A stretch of 64,000 bases of DNA from Eucriotettix oculatus (GCA_034510155.1 CM067380.1:53410692-53474691); one strand, 5' to 3'. Shown: positions 33,801 to 46,410, counted from the first letter of the stretch. Numbers and translations are program-made. The notes: generated by a model from the sequence alone, not told the origin.

Positions 33801-35574
33801 TACCCTAATTCGTTAGTTAAATTTCCCCATTTATTTGTACATGTGAAGTGCTTGGCTTGAGCTAATTAGTCAGTAACCGGCTAATGTAAATCAACGATTG
33901 TGCTTCCTTTTAAGAGCATAAGCGACAAGTGAAATTGTCGGTGAAGTTAAATGCGTAACTATGAAAAGAAGAGTAAGTGCGAAAGGAGAATTTAAACATT
34001 TTATGTAAATATCCCCTTCATTAAGAAGCATGTGATATTTATCTTGTAGTAAATCTCCACATTACACAAAATAAGTTTGTTCTGGGCTGGACGACGTGAG
34101 GAGGGTTTTACTATAAAATCGCTTTAAACGGTTTGTTTCACGATCTACAGACACTGTTTCTGTTATAATTTGGAATGCCTTCTGAATATTTACTATATGG
34201 TGTTTTAATAGCATCATTATTCAACTTAAATGTCGTTCAGCTAATAAAGCAATCACCGCTATTGCTATACTGCAACAGGAAATTGATTAATTTTTTTTGT
34301 CGTGACGCTGGACAACAGAAAAATTGTAATCATTGCGTCCTTGTCTGATTTGAAACTACTGGTTGAAAGTAACCAATTTTATAAGTTAATTTTACAAATT
34401 ACATGCCATTTAATTTTCAATCACTTTGAACAAACAGTCGAAAACTGTAATAGTTATTCCCGACGGGCTATAAAGCGCCAAGAACGATTTTATTCGAAGT
34501 TCCTTTATGTAAGGATATGTATTGCGGAGGGAAAATTCTCATAAATGGAACGAGTGTGGAAGTGATTTGTAGAAAGGAGAGCTGCAATGCGGATTTGGGA
34601 GTGCCCTGGAATGCATGGACCCTGTTTCCTTCCACTTGAGTAAAATTGTTCGCAGGTGAAAGGCCTCCTATTGTGTACAAACAAAGGCTCCCTAATATTT
34701 GCGTTTTCGTTTCCAGAATTCGCACTGTTTCTTGCAGTGTATGAGATAAAATTGTGAATCTCATTTCCTTTTTCGCCTAGCTTCATCCACTTTCTCAGGA
34801 ATAAAGTAGTAATTGCAATGAGGGACAATAATACAGTTTTATAACTGAGCTATGCATTTGAGATTGAATACTGCTTCGTCCTGCTCGACACTTCGCGATG
34901 CAGCTGATAAAAATACCATTCAATAATTTTCTAATAAAGAATTAATGAAGAGAAACGTTTAAACTTACTTATAATACATTGCTTTCAACACACAGAATGA
35001 CAAAGCATGACACAGGGGAACACCGCTAAATTTGTAATTTGAGTAACAGTAATCCATATTCGCACCCCATACGGACGTTCCTTCAATTTCTTTTCTCATA
35101 ATGAGTTTAGTGATATTAAAAAATAATACAAAGCTGTTTAAATGCATATATATTTAGAATTAAAACTAAAACAAACCATTTAAATATGGTCCTTTGGTTG
35201 AAAAATATATATTATAATTTCGTCACTAATTCATGTAAATGTACTATCGCGACGAATCGCCGATTGATACGACCCTGTAAATGCACCGTATTCGTGTAAA
35301 AACGGTGTATTTTATTTCGTGTAGTGTGATGAAACTTTTGTGTAGTATTGGACTGTTTGTCACATAGTTAATAATAATTAAGACACTTTGCACAGTCTCC
35401 AGTAATCTGTATTTCTTCAATTTAAAAGCAATCATAATACTTTTGTGAATTCTAACGCTTTTTATACAGTATGGGACGTGATATATTTTGGTACTGTTGT
35501 TAATTACAAATTATATTGTAATTAAAATTCATGATTATAATTTTGTCTAAAGCTTTATAATTGAAGAAGTGAAT
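33801..35574. other. mostly AT-rich; stop-poor block at 34468-34828
   Basis: The block at 34468-34828 is open in two minus-strand frames (98 and 107 codons) with no recognisable protein. This suggests stop-depleted noncoding DNA rather than a gene. Confidence 0.35.
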
Positions 35575-35583
35575 AATACTGGA

Positions 35584-36801
35584 TGTCACATCTGACAAGA
35601 TTATCAGGGACCAAGTGATCACCCCCGACCATTTTATCCCATCCTTTTCATTCGCTCCTCAAATTTCTGCTCTTGAAAGAAAAAATTGACCTATCAATCA
35701 TTGGCCCAAACACATCCTCCCACGTTTCTCCCTGGAAGTTATCACTTCTTCCTATTGATATATCCCTAATCAATCCTGATTTTAAGGGCAAGGGTGAGTG
35801 CTTTTGGGATGAGAAGATTAAGTATCGTCTGGAGAAATATAATCATCCCAGACTATTTTTCACAGATGGTTTAAAGTCGAATATTTGGGGTAGGATGTTC
35901 AGTTATCTCTGCTGAATTTAATGATTCAGTGGCAATTAACAAGTATGCTTGAGTCACAACGGCTGAAACATATGCAATACTGATGATTTTACAATATTGC
36001 AAAAACCACCAATCCGATTTCACGCTGATTTTGACATGGCCATCAAATCACTCTTCAATCAACGGTGTAGAAGTGGTTGCCTCAATCAAATTCGGAACCT
36101 TCTTGGGAAGGTAAAAAGAAACAGCCAACAAATCACCATCTGTTGGATCCCGGCTCTTGCGGGCACCTTGGGAAACGAGCTTCCTGACAATGCCGCTAAG
36201 CTGAAGTCCTCCTTACAAATAAACCGCTTGTACCTTCCTACTTGTTTAAGGAAAGACTTAATGGTCGGACGTTATTAATGACAGAAGATGGAAAAACGTA
36301 GGAATTCTCTATAATAAAATGGAGTCCACCAAAGGGATAACCTATCCGTTTGACATCTCGACAAGACAGCAGATCGTTGTTGTAAAAGATATTTGCACTC
36401 CCGCCTTACACATTCATTTCTCTTTTCTAGGTCTGCTCAACCTTTATGCTGAGAGTGTAACACCGCCGTGACCGTGCCACACATCCTTTTTGACTGCCCC
36501 CGTTATGACACCATCAGAAGGTCCACGATTGTTAATTATTGCAGGCGGGAACTGTGTGTCTGTCCAGTGGCGGATCACAGTTGTTTTAATTTCATTGTAG
36601 AAATTGCTTTTTCGGAAGAAATCTAAGTAGTCTTACATGTGCCTTAGTGTTCGTTATTTCTCTGTTCTAAAATGTCTGTTTCTTCTCACTCCTTCCATTG
36701 TTTTATTCGCAATATCTATGTAATTCTATGTTCTTATTGGAAATATATTTAGCCATCGCCAAGAACGTCCATTGTCAACGCGACTATATTTTCAAAAAAA
36801 A
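35584..36801 (+). mobile_element. I-group LINE with RNase H, 5'-truncated, with target-site duplication
   Basis: Translation in changing frames gives SPWKLSLLPIDISL, then RLFFTDGLKSNIWG (the first RNase H aspartate motif, TDGS in active copies). Next comes ITICWIPALAGTLGNELPDN (the last RNase H motif, normally CWIPSHVGIxGNExAD), then THSFLFSRSAQPLC with a cysteine pair and HILFDCPRYD. The element ends in an A-run at 36794-36803. The 9-mer AATACTGGA lies on both sides, at 35575-35583 and 36802-36810. The reverse transcriptase and endonuclease are absent, and several frameshifts and the altered SHVG motif (ALAG) show it is inactive. Confidence 0.85.
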
Positions 36802-36810
36802 AATACTGGA

Positions 36811-37479
36811 GGTTGTGATTAAGGTTTTTATTACCATTAAATTGTAATCGAACTATGTTAATCCATTACAAAATAGAAAACAAAGTATGTTTGTCAAAAC
36901 TAAGTATAATTAAATAAATAACTTGGCTTATTATTAATAGTAATATGAAGCAAAAATACGTAATTAAACATAAATAACACTCTAAAATGCAGAGTACTGT
37001 TTATTAAAAAACACGAGTTAATTAGATGAAGAGGCCTTATATCTGCACAACGTTGCGAGTCAATTACCATTTCTTCCTTTACTGACAGTTGCAAACTACG
37101 AAAGAATGGTGTGTAGAAAGGAAATTTTACAGTACACATGGGTGTTGATGAAACGAACGACAGTAATTATTTGCATGGCCGATGTTCAAACAAAAGTATT
37201 ATTATTTTAACGCCGTAACATGTTCTCTAATTAATATGGAAATTTCATAATCTGTATTCGTCATGCTTCGGTTTACTCGTTCACTCTAAATAACGTATCG
37301 GCTTTATGTACATATTTGTGTTCAATCATCACATGTATTAGTAGAAAATGCGCTGACAATCATATCACTCCTGTTAGCGAATTGAAGCAATGCAACTCTT
37401 CATAACATACATTAAATTTAAAGTCTACCGGTATGTTTAAGATCGTTATAGATACCTAATGAATACCCACGGAAGGTAA
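36811..37479. other. AT-rich stretch, nothing recognised
   Basis: I see no signal. Confidence 0.5.
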
Positions 37480-37870
37480 TGATTTAGTAAATGCTAGCTG
37501 AATTGCCCGGCGTTGCTCGGGTTGACGCATTTAATTACATTCCTGCTTTATTATTTACAAGTTTAGTACTCTACTTGAGAGTAGACTACATTTATAGTTC
37601 TCCTCCAGAGGGATCACTTTTAGCTAGAGGGACGTGTAAACACTCCCCTTATGTTTTCCAACAACCTAAATCTATTACTGTTGTCAAATACAAACTTTTT
37701 TCAATCCTAGGTTGTGTAAATTGCGAAAATTGTGAAAATGATAGTCTGTACAGAGAGGTATCATTTTGACTAATTTCCAGTGGTCTGAGAAGAAAATATG
37801 ACCAAATTTGTAGAGAATCAAATTTACAATCGACTTACAGACATACGAACACACTGCCAAAGGATTTTTG
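37480..37870 (+). repeat. dispersed repeat with CCCGGCGTTGCTCGGGT motif
   Basis: GAATTGCCCGGCGTTGCTCG at about 37500 is a phrase widely seen near one end of dispersed repeats in insect genomes. The other end reads ATCAAATTTACAATCG then ACAGACATACGAACAC at about 37818-37852, the usual terminal phrase. The intervening frame of 92 codons is low in domain signal and is not a gene. The family is unassigned. Confidence 0.5.
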
Positions 37871-40800
37871 TATGATAGATAAGTAAAAAGTATTAACAAA
37901 TTAATGTCAATAACTATGAAAATCCATTTTCAATCTATTTCTCTGTTTGTGTGCCGATTATTTAAGCTGTTTTCTTATTGTACTTAATTTGTATAAACAT
38001 AAGCATAACGATATCTCCATGTACGACAGATGACAACTTCGCGAATATAGGTATTCATTTTATACATTTTCTATGCTTATTTATTGCTTCTCTCTTAAAC
38101 TTAAACAATATTCTAATTCGTAGATTCTGTAATTAATTTTCTTCAGTGTTTTACTCTTCATTTACTCTCTCCAATATATTCTAATCACTTTTCGTTAAAT
38201 GTACACTCTCTTAATATTTTGAAAAGTTTGAGGTATTTGTAATCATTTGGCTTATTTCTAAATATTCATATGTAATTGAGCTCGAAGAATTTAGGGAAAA
38301 CTGGTTGTTTGAAACGATATTATTATGGGTATATCTGTCCCTCTGAGTTATCGTTTTCACTATTTAAAATGGGAAATTATAGGATAAATAAAGCAAAGAG
38401 AACTAATTCTACCTACAAACATGTCCTCATTTTCTTAATCTTGTTTCGTCAATGCGTCAAAATCAACTCTAACATTCTAAGCGATTTTATTTAATCTAAA
38501 ACTGAAAATTATACTATTCCAGAGTATGCATTTTTTTCCATTTTTCAATTGAAATCGTAATATTGAATCTTACTACATTGTCACTTTCCTGTAGTACATT
38601 GTAACTCGAAAATATTCATGTACACGGTATATAGATAATTTTATAATTTGCAGAGTGCATAACGACGGCAGTTTTTTAGCGACTTGTAGTCATCAAAGTC
38701 AGGCGACCACGCACAAATCTGCAGTTTCAAGGTATTAACTCGCCCCTTGGAGAATTTCGACGGACAACGACAGAATCTTCCCCTTACCCCCTGTACAACC
38801 ATGCAAGACTAAACTATGAATGGTAGATGACGATGACCTAACACACTTAATAATCCTGGCAAGGAGAAAAAAATTGTGCAGCTGGGAAGTAGGTGAGATG
38901 TTTTGAGGTAGTGATGGAAGGGAATGCAGAACAGTAATCGAACATACCAGAATACCTGAAGCACCTACAGTCTCCGCAGTATTCGCCCACATTCAAATGC
39001 ATCACATCCCAGTTGTGCCAGAACACATCTTCAGAATAATAGTTAGCTAAAGCCAGACACTTTATTATTCTTCTATAATTTCAGACAAGTTCTCCCTGCT
39101 TTAATCGCGGGAAAGCAACGTTACAAAGTGCTAAATCGATTGTACGAGGAATTCAGCTGCCGTCGAACAATATCGAGTCATTTCCATTTTGCCAACTTTA
39201 TATCTTGTCAAATAAATTTATTAATCTGATCCCATGACTTAATTTTATCCTTCGCCCTTCCTACTGATTGTCACAGCAGGTTTGCGACCAGAAGCAAGAA
39301 GAGAGATTCTACTTATACTTGGTATCATCAGTCAGTGGAGGCATTCTAACTTTATGTTGGCTGCAAAACTGAGTGTTTGAAGTAATTGAACCTTAAATAG
39401 TGATTAAAATTTTTAATTAATCAGAAATTAAAAAACCTTGAAGTTAAAATAATTCGAGATCAATAATAACTTTTTAAATTGTAAATCATTATTAATATAT
39501 ACTTTCCGCTGAAAGGAGATTAATTTTGACGAAACAATGAACCGATAACAGCTCGAATGGTGGCTCACACATTCTCGATTCATAGTATCTTCACGTGGCT
39601 TCTGATATCAATCCCATACGGTTGAGTGCGATAGAATTTTTTTTTTCGAACGTTAAATTACTTTTATGGCATTATAGCTGACTCATCGCTACACTGAAAG
39701 CTGCGAGTTACTTCCCTGTTCATTAATCAGAGGATGTGTTCTGTAGGCAAATGAAAGTCTGTCTGGCTAGTATTTTAGGTAAATTAAAATTATAACTTGA
39801 AAGAAATTGTTGCTCACAGATTAACGACCCCGAATACAATGCCTGAAGATAGCACAAACGGATCCCGATCGATGCCCAATTTCTGGTTCAAGTAGGAGAT
39901 AACAAGTCCCCGCCTCAGGACAAAACGCTCAGGAAAAAGGACGAATGCATATAAGATAATCAATTGAATATAAAAACCTACCTCATCTCAGAGTATTTAG
40001 GTATTAGGTGTAAATATTTAAACATTTCCGTCCTAAGGTGTTCTCATCTAACGACTGTCAGTAATGAAAAGTTTCAATCGTAGGTGAATTATATTCTTCC
40101 GTGTCAAAATAAGTTAATTGCAGTCTGAAGGAAATGGACTGTCATTTTGATCGCTCATTGGAAACGTTATACTTAATATACACTCTTAGCATGCTTGAGT
40201 TCATTTTTTATCCTATGTACTGGAGGCGCTGACGTAGCACTTTAAAACAGAAACTCCCTCTTAAGAAAAGTACTCATACATTTTTAGAATTTACAAAATA
40301 AACAACTGTGTTAAATGTGTCCGAATTTATAAGGTCACATTTGTTATTTTTATTCTAAATAACGTGCAAAAATGTCTTTATAAACCAACAAAAAATGCAG
40401 TATACTACATAAATTTTGTCATGTTCTGTGAACTCGAATTATATACACATTTATCACTATGTATAATTTTTGAAGTATGATAATTGGTTTTCATCATTTT
40501 CGAAGTTCAATAAATTGTTAAATAAGTTTTATACTATTTGTAGTTGCGATTTCAATGGATGCCATTTTTTAATATAAAAAGAGGTCTGTAAAAACTTTAA
40601 TAATGGCAACATTTTTCAAAGTACTTTACATGTATATGACTTAGTTAACCCCTGTAAAATATCCTCCCTGAACATAACACTCCGGTTTTCTTTTGTCGTT
40701 TCGTTCGTTCATTCCTTCATATTAAGTCATGACCTCAAACGCTCGCGTTTGTAGGTGTGTGGCATATTTATAAAACTACAATAAAGAAAATTTTCAATTT

Positions 40801-41429
40801 CCACGAAATATGTGCCAAATTATTTGCAAAAAGTTCGTAAAAAATAGATATTATTCAGAATTAGAACCTGAAATTCCATTTACTTTTCATCACTCCTGAT
40901 ACCTGTAGAGTTGATTTCTGGGTACATGTTATGCGAATCAATTTGAAAAGTAAATGATAATTTGAAAAAGCAAAATTTTCACAGGTCTATTACAAAATCT
41001 GGTTGAACTGTATGTTTTTTGTATTTAATTAAATTATTTACTTAATATCTCAAACCAAAGCTCCCTAGTACTTATTTGTCGGCGAATTCTACAAAGCTAT
41101 CTTGTAACAATTCCATCGGGTCCTCTTGCAATTATAAATAAATTGTATTCCAATTCCGTATTTTTCCCCGTAAATATAAGTAAAGAATACTGATAATTGT
41201 GTTTCCGTAAGTTAATTTGAAAAAATATTTCCATGCTTTATTTACAGGGGAAACCCTATATATTGATAGTAAAAATGATATTTAACCATTATTGTAATTT
41301 CAATAAATAATGAAAATGATTGTATTACTAAATAGTTTTAATATTATATACTTTATTATTATACCTCTAAAATTATTTTAAACATCTTGTACAAGCCATT
41401 TACGTAATCACAATTAAATTCGACCTATC
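37871..41429. other. AT-rich DNA, no gene recognised
   Basis: A GC-richer patch at 38690-39010 holds a stop-poor minus-strand frame (38735-38992) without domains. A possible acceptor-like tract lies near 39080, but no exon follows with confidence. Confidence 0.4.
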
Positions 41430-41860
41430 TTAATAATAATGCTGTTTTGAATCTTGATATTATATAAACGAGGTAATTTGAGATTTTACTTCAAGGTAGA
41501 ATTTGCTATTGCAGGCATCGGTGTTTATTATACGGGCGGCAAGGCGTGTAATAAGGCCGGAAATTGTTAATTGCAGTTTGAGAATTGCACCCGGCTCTCG
41601 AGTGAAACTCTCTCGCTCGGGTATAATTTTTATTTGAAACGGTACGGTTAAAAGCAAGCGTGCCAAGTGGTCTGTGCAGAAAGCCGCTTTGATCTCGGAA
41701 AACCGCTCCAGATCTGTTAAGACATCTCTTGGACACAGAGCAAACAAATCTCCACCAGCGTCAACATGGCGTCACAATTAGCCCCAGTGCCGTAATTACG
41801 GCTTTAAGTCACATCATCGGTAAACGCCGGTTCATGCTCTCAGTCGCTAATAACTTTTAA
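41430..41860. other. non-repetitive GC-richer block, candidate conserved noncoding element
   Basis: It contrasts sharply with AT-rich flanks and is open in two minus frames, yet no protein is recognisable. It carries several homeodomain-type cores (TTAATTGCAG, ACAATTAGC, GTAATTACGG) and direct short palindromes (CGGCTTT, CTCTCGAGTG). An enhancer is plausible but is inferred from composition only. Confidence 0.25.
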
Positions 41861-42425
41861 CGATCAGGATTATACCGATTGTAATACGTTACGTTCCTTT
41901 AATCAATTTAGCGATTATGATTTGAACAATGCCATAGATTCAGATATTTACAATTTGAAACCGTTGTTGGAGCTTGTAAAACTTACAGAGTCACGTAACT
42001 TGATTTGCGTTTCATAAAGTAATTCATACTGCTAATGACCATCGGATTTAATTTAATCCGGTCAAATGAGACTGCCATATAATTTTATTTTTTTTCCTTG
42101 GATCTAATTACAATTTACCATATTTCTACATGACCATTCGTTTTATATAATCAACCAGCACACCGGCGACGAAATAATATCGTTATTTGAAGTTGAAAAA
42201 GTTTTCGCTTATGTATCGGAAGTTAAAACTGGCTCATAAAAATGCTTATATAGTACATTTGACAAGAAATTAACTTTTTTAAATTTTATCATTCATAGTT
42301 TAATTATACAGTTGCATGGTTAAAAAAGGTTTAAACAAAACCTGGATGATGGTAAAAACAATGTTTATAGGGAAAACTTTTCTGATCATAAACGTATTCC
42401 AGAATGAATTATTTTCTCTAAAATA

Positions 42426-43161
42426 CAGGGGTTGGACAAAATAATATGAACACTATGCAATAGGGTACGGCTGTTTCGAAACCATTCATGACGGAAGCCA
42501 ACGAAAAGCTCCAAAAGAAGTGGTGCCACGATCATTAAACCTGGACACTGGATGACTGTAAGAATGTGGTATAGTCCGATGAATCATCGTTTACATTGTT
42601 TCCTACAAACGGTCGGGTTTATGTATGAAGAACACCAAACGGAGCCTACGATCCGGCCTGCCAGCTTCCTACAGTCAAGTAGGGGGGTAGTTCCTTTATG
42701 ATTTGGGACCTTACTGGCCGAATTACTAAGAGGAATATCTCGACATCCTCAACAATGAAGTGCTTACTAAGACTAGCATATAGCTGCCAGCCTCTACCAT
42801 ATTCCAAGATGATAATATGCCCATACACACAGCCAAAAGGTTCAGGCGTGGTTTGTAGAACCCCAGAATGCCATCAAACATCTTCCCTGGTCATCACAAT
42901 CTCCAGATCTCAACTTCATTGAACGGTTAAGACGGAGTTTTAGAGCAGAGAGTGAGGACCAGATTTCCACCTCCAACATCGATACGGCAATTGGTGGATG
43001 TTTTGCTTTGCAAGACATTCAGTTGGAAACTATTCAGACACTCTATTAATCTATTCCGCAACGAATTGCAACTGTAGTTAAAGAAAATGGTGGTCCAACT
43101 CCTTATTAATTAATAAATAATGTGTAAATGCAGGTCTTCATATAATTTTATACAACCCCTG
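42426..43161 (+). mobile_element. Tc1-like DNA transposon, full-length ends, dead
   Basis: The ends are inverted copies: CAGGGGTTGGACAAAATAAT at 42426 and, on the other strand, CAGGGGTTGTATAAAATTAT from 43161. They are flanked by TA at 42424-42425 and 43162-43163, the target duplicated by this family. Inside, the translation in broken frames gives VVWSDESSFTLFPTNGRVY (first catalytic Asp region DE), GGSSFMIWDLTGRIT, QDDNMPIHTAKRF (second catalytic Asp) and LPWSSQSPDLNFIE (third, Asn-Glu region). At 736 bases it lacks the N-terminal paired-like domain, so it is internally deleted as well as frameshifted. Confidence 0.9.
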
Positions 43162-43199
43162 TATATTAATTTTCCAAAATAACTTCTTTCTCTATTTTT

Positions 43200-43520
43200 C
43201 TGAAAATAAGGGTCAACCACAGGACATATGAAATGTAACTTAGTGATTCAATTTACGTTTTGGAAAGTTTAATTGAAACTGCACAACTAGCCCCCATACA
43301 CATTTCCATTCCTCATTTTCTCGTCTTTTCACTTCTTTGGACGGTGACTATATATGAAGACCTTCTCAATAAAGCTGACGAAGAGAGCATAATGAATATT
43401 TCAATTTATTTTGAGATAAAATTTAAAAAATTGAACTTCACGATCCTGTTCAAATATGTAAATATTTCGTAGTTCAAGTTATAAAGCTTATTTCGAAACA
43501 AGTCTTTTGGAAAATTACTT
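43200..43520 (+). repeat. possible LTR
   Basis: The segment holds a TATA-like CTATATATGAAG at about 43347, an AATAAAGC polyadenylation-like signal at about 43368, and is followed by primer-site-like sequence at 43520. That is the usual order within a retroelement LTR. I found no second copy in the window and cannot set the TG...CA ends. Confidence 0.25.
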
Positions 43521-43612
43521 GGCGGCCCACAACGTGGAGATGTTTTCAGAAAGGTACGAGCAACTGAGCAACCGGAACAAGGCTTCGTTACATTTGGCGC
43601 CAAACGTGGCGC
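43520..43612 (+). promoter_or_regulatory. two tRNA-Lys-type primer-binding-site-like motifs
   Basis: TGGCGGCCCACAACGTGG at 43520 and TTGGCGCCAAACGTGGCGCT at 43593 both resemble the tRNA-Lys primer site TGGCGCCCAACGTGGGGC. The second differs at two of 18 positions. If one is genuine, an LTR retroelement leader begins here. The open frame at 43507-43701 shows no Gag-like motif. Confidence 0.35.
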
Positions 43613-44069
43613 TGAACAAATGGCTTAGACTAATAAGACGTCAGGAATTCGTCAGAAAACTTGGACAAAGAGATCGTCTCTGGAGAAGCGGTAGTGTGTG
43701 AGAATATGTGAATGCAAATAGTGATTCATACAGTGATTGTGAAATAATTACATCAATAAGGTCAAATCAGTGTAATGTTCCCATTTTCTGACGGTTAATT
43801 CATTATTCCTTGTTGTACCAATTGGTTACAATTTTCTACACTGCAATTGCGGTAACAAAACGAATACATAATTTTTACTCTGTAAAGAGTCACCGTAGAC
43901 CGTGGGTCCCTCAAACCAAAATATCAGAAGTGATTCCTGAACAACATCTGAATGTTTTTTAGTATAGTTCTGGCTCACGCTGTATAATCTTTAAAAATAG
44001 TAATTTTGTCGCGTTCTCAGTACTGTATTTCAAAAAAACTCAGGACCATAAAATTAAAATTAGAATTTA
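43613..44069. other. no gene recognised
   Basis: AT-rich; it may be the decayed leader of the possible LTR element. Confidence 0.4.
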
Positions 44070-44418
44070 GTAGTGGACCAGATAATTTACTTTCCCAACT
44101 ATCTGTAGCAGGTGAAGTGAATGCTGCTCTAAGATTATCGGTGTGGATACTCATCACTGGGAAATAATTTATCCCCGCCACTCAGGGATACAATATACTA
44201 GAGCGGGGAAACGTTTTGAAAAAGGAAGTAAATTGATTTTCAAGTCACAGAGCATTAAAGATACCATTTTTATTGAAGAGAGAGACAGTGGAGAGAGTTG
44301 AGCGCAAAAGTGATAGACTTTTTTTGATTTTTTTACATGGTCCTGGCTTGGATAATCCAGGGTAATCTTGGTCTCGGCGGTATTTGAGAATAAGTTCTCG
44401 TTTTCTACCAACGAAGTC
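44070..44418 (+). repeat. unclassified dispersed family, copy A
   Basis: It shares with copy B (58099-58700), in the same order, the phrases ACTTTCCCAACTATC, a GC-rich inverted repeat (TTATCCCCGC and GCGGGGAAA), GAGAGACAGTGG, TGGTCCTG and CTTGGTCTCGGCGG. The terminal part ATTCCGAGTTAGAAATTTCAT reappears at about 44810-44834 after an interruption. The interruption starts with a LINE tail at 44426. No protein is recognisable. Confidence 0.65.
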
Positions 44419-44425
44419 TACATTC

Positions 44426-44477
44426 AGATTTAGATTTATTATTCAATCAATTAGTCCCCGATCGAGGAAATAGGATA
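44426..44477 (-). repeat. LINE 3' tail
   Basis: On the minus strand CTATTTCCTCGATCGGGGACT leads into ATTGAATAATAAATCT and AAATCT. It matches 48495-48546 (opposite strand) at 49 of 52 positions. The short repeat ending AAATCTAAATCT is like the tails of some LINE groups, which end in small tandem units rather than poly-A. The LINE body would lie at 44478-44770, where it is unrecognisable. Confidence 0.6.
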
Positions 44478-44769
44478 GGTCAAATATAATATTTCAAGAA
44501 ATAAATAAAATTTTACAATTAAACCTTAAGGCAAAAAGACATAAGATAATATTAATCTTCAATTCTCAGTCGACGGAGAAGATAGTAGCAAATCTTGCAT
44601 AGATTCCCGTCGAACATTAAAAGGAAAATAAGTCTGCAGTTAAATTATAGTAGATTATAGTTGTAAAATAATAGCATAATTTGATAGGACACTAGCAAAT
44701 TGTTTCAGCGAATTATACACTGAGATGACACAGGCATACAACGATTTATAAATAAATAAACCGGTATTA

Positions 44770-44850
44770 ACAAAAATTTCTCTGCCTTCCAATGTGTTCT
44801 TGCTGCCGATTCCGAGTTAGAAATTTCATCTTTTAATAATGTGTTTGAAT
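44770..44850 (+). repeat. copy A of the unclassified family, distal part
   Basis: TGTTCTTGCTGCC and ATTCCGAGTTAGAAATTTCAT match copy B near 58625-58645 (AGTTCCGAATTAGAAATTTCAT). It is separated from the main part of copy A by the LINE insertion. Confidence 0.55.
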
Positions 44851-45492
44851 AAAAACGTCCTTAATTAGTATGACCCTATATTAAGGCATTCTTTATTATA
44901 CATGTAAGTTGTTAATTAATTAAGTCTTGTAAGCTATATTAATATTCCTCGTTATTATATAATATTCATTTCAACATAATAAGCCAAAATTATTCGTGGA
45001 GCAACTGGTCCTCAAAGTCAAACATATATTTTTATTTTCTGCCAGTAAATGTTATCAATCGAATTTAATAATCTCGTTAACCTCATTATATACATTTTGT
45101 GGGAATTGTGAATAATTCTCTAACTAATCTGTAGACTTTATAAGACAAATTCCACTGGAATCACACACACTTCCGCTCGTCGTCAGCAAAAAGTGAGCGT
45201 CCACAAATGTATGCAACACGCGACGCAAATTTTACTCCTAAATAATTACAGTACATTCATTACGATAGAAAATAATTCCTCTCATCACAAAACGTGTAAG
45301 GAGCAAGGTGAAATTTGGGGTTTAATGTTTGTTGTACTGAAGAAGGAGTGTTGTTTACCTTATTTCGAATGCACACATCTAACTACTAGTCAAGACATCA
45401 GAAAAGGGAAAAATGGCTGAAATTCATTTTTTTTCTTTCTAATAATCAAATGTATTTTAACTATGGTAGTTCATGTGTTAAAATCTATATAA
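44851..45492. other. AT-rich stretch, nothing recognised
   Basis: I see no signal beyond short chance frames. Confidence 0.5.
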
Positions 45493-45911
45493 ATGAAAGG
45501 TGAGGTTATGTTAAAATCAGAAGCCATTAAAACAACAAACGTTGCAGAACAATGTGTTATAGATCAAGACACAGTTTTATGGTGTATAAAAGGAAGTAGA
45601 ATGGAATTGTTTACGAAGTTATATAGCCAGCTTACAGCAGAAAATTCAGCCGTCGTGCTGAATATCAGCCGTTGATAACGAGGCCGTCAATAACACATCC
45701 TAGATAGAGACATCACTCAGACTTCATGAAATGCAAAGAGCTGCAGGTGTGTCATGTCTGCCGTAAATGCGGAAAGACATTTAAACAGAACGAACGGGTG
45801 TCAGTAAACTTTCTGACAGCACCGCGAACTGTGGAAACTAGTGACATAATTCTACAGCCTCTGAGAGTGGAATTACGAAGACTGTGCAAAAATTTACCAA
45901 TGAAATTTTAA
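45493..45911 (+). CDS. two hypothetical open frames in succession
   Basis: Frames of 60 codons (45493-45675) and 61 codons (45726-45911) follow one another in different frames. The first starts with ATG and contains EAIKTTNVAEQ. The second contains CHVCRKCGKTFKQNERVS, which has the two cysteines of a C2H2 zinc finger start but no histidine pair downstream. The second frame is GC-richer than its flanks. They may be pieces of a decayed gene or mobile element. I assign no function. Confidence 0.2.
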
Positions 45912-46183
45912 GCAGGAATAAGTCGCGGCGTATAAATAATAGACATATTTAATTGTGCAACTATTAAATTTTTTTAGGTTGTCCGTTGCACTTTAGTATT
46001 GCATTTTTTCGTCTTTCAAGCCGAATTTATACATTTGTCATATTTGATTCAATTTGATTTTTCCCTATGTATATGTTTACATTAAAATATTTGTTGTTTG
46101 GTAAAAATACCAATTTCTTATTTTAACTTTGTTACTGTGTATTGGTAGATTTCAATTTGTGTTCTAGTAGCAAGGTCATAGAA
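45912..46183. other. AT-rich stretch, nothing recognised
   Basis: I see no signal. Confidence 0.5.
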
Positions 46184-46410
46184 GAGTAAACAAAAAGACG
46201 GTCAATAAATCAGCATATGCATTTATTACTATTTAATCATTTATAATTATTTAATCAAGTATCGACATTTCGTCTCCCTTTAGTGACTTCCTCAGGCATA
46301 AAATTTAGCAATTCATGTCATGTCATGACTCCCTCAGTCGAAAATGTATTTACATGTTAAGAATTTGATGTCGTGGACCATCTTATTGGCCGTCTTTTTA
46401 TTCATTGCAA
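46184..46410 (-). repeat. possible Penelope-like terminal repeat with inverted ends
   Basis: AAAAAGACGGTCAATAA at 46192 is mirrored by TTGGCCGTCTTTTTATTC at 46387, about 180 bases away. Between them, on the minus strand, lies CCTGAGGAAGTCACTAAAGG then GACGAAATGTCG, a phrase typical of the ends of Penelope-like elements. I see no associated reverse transcriptase. Confidence 0.4.

Noticed and set aside
34468..34828. Overlapping minus-strand frames of 98 and 107 codons
   Set aside because: Simultaneous openness in two frames and no recognisable motif or start context.
45745..45800. C2H2 zinc finger suggested by CHVCRKCGKTFKQ
   Set aside because: The histidine pair is missing and no second finger follows.
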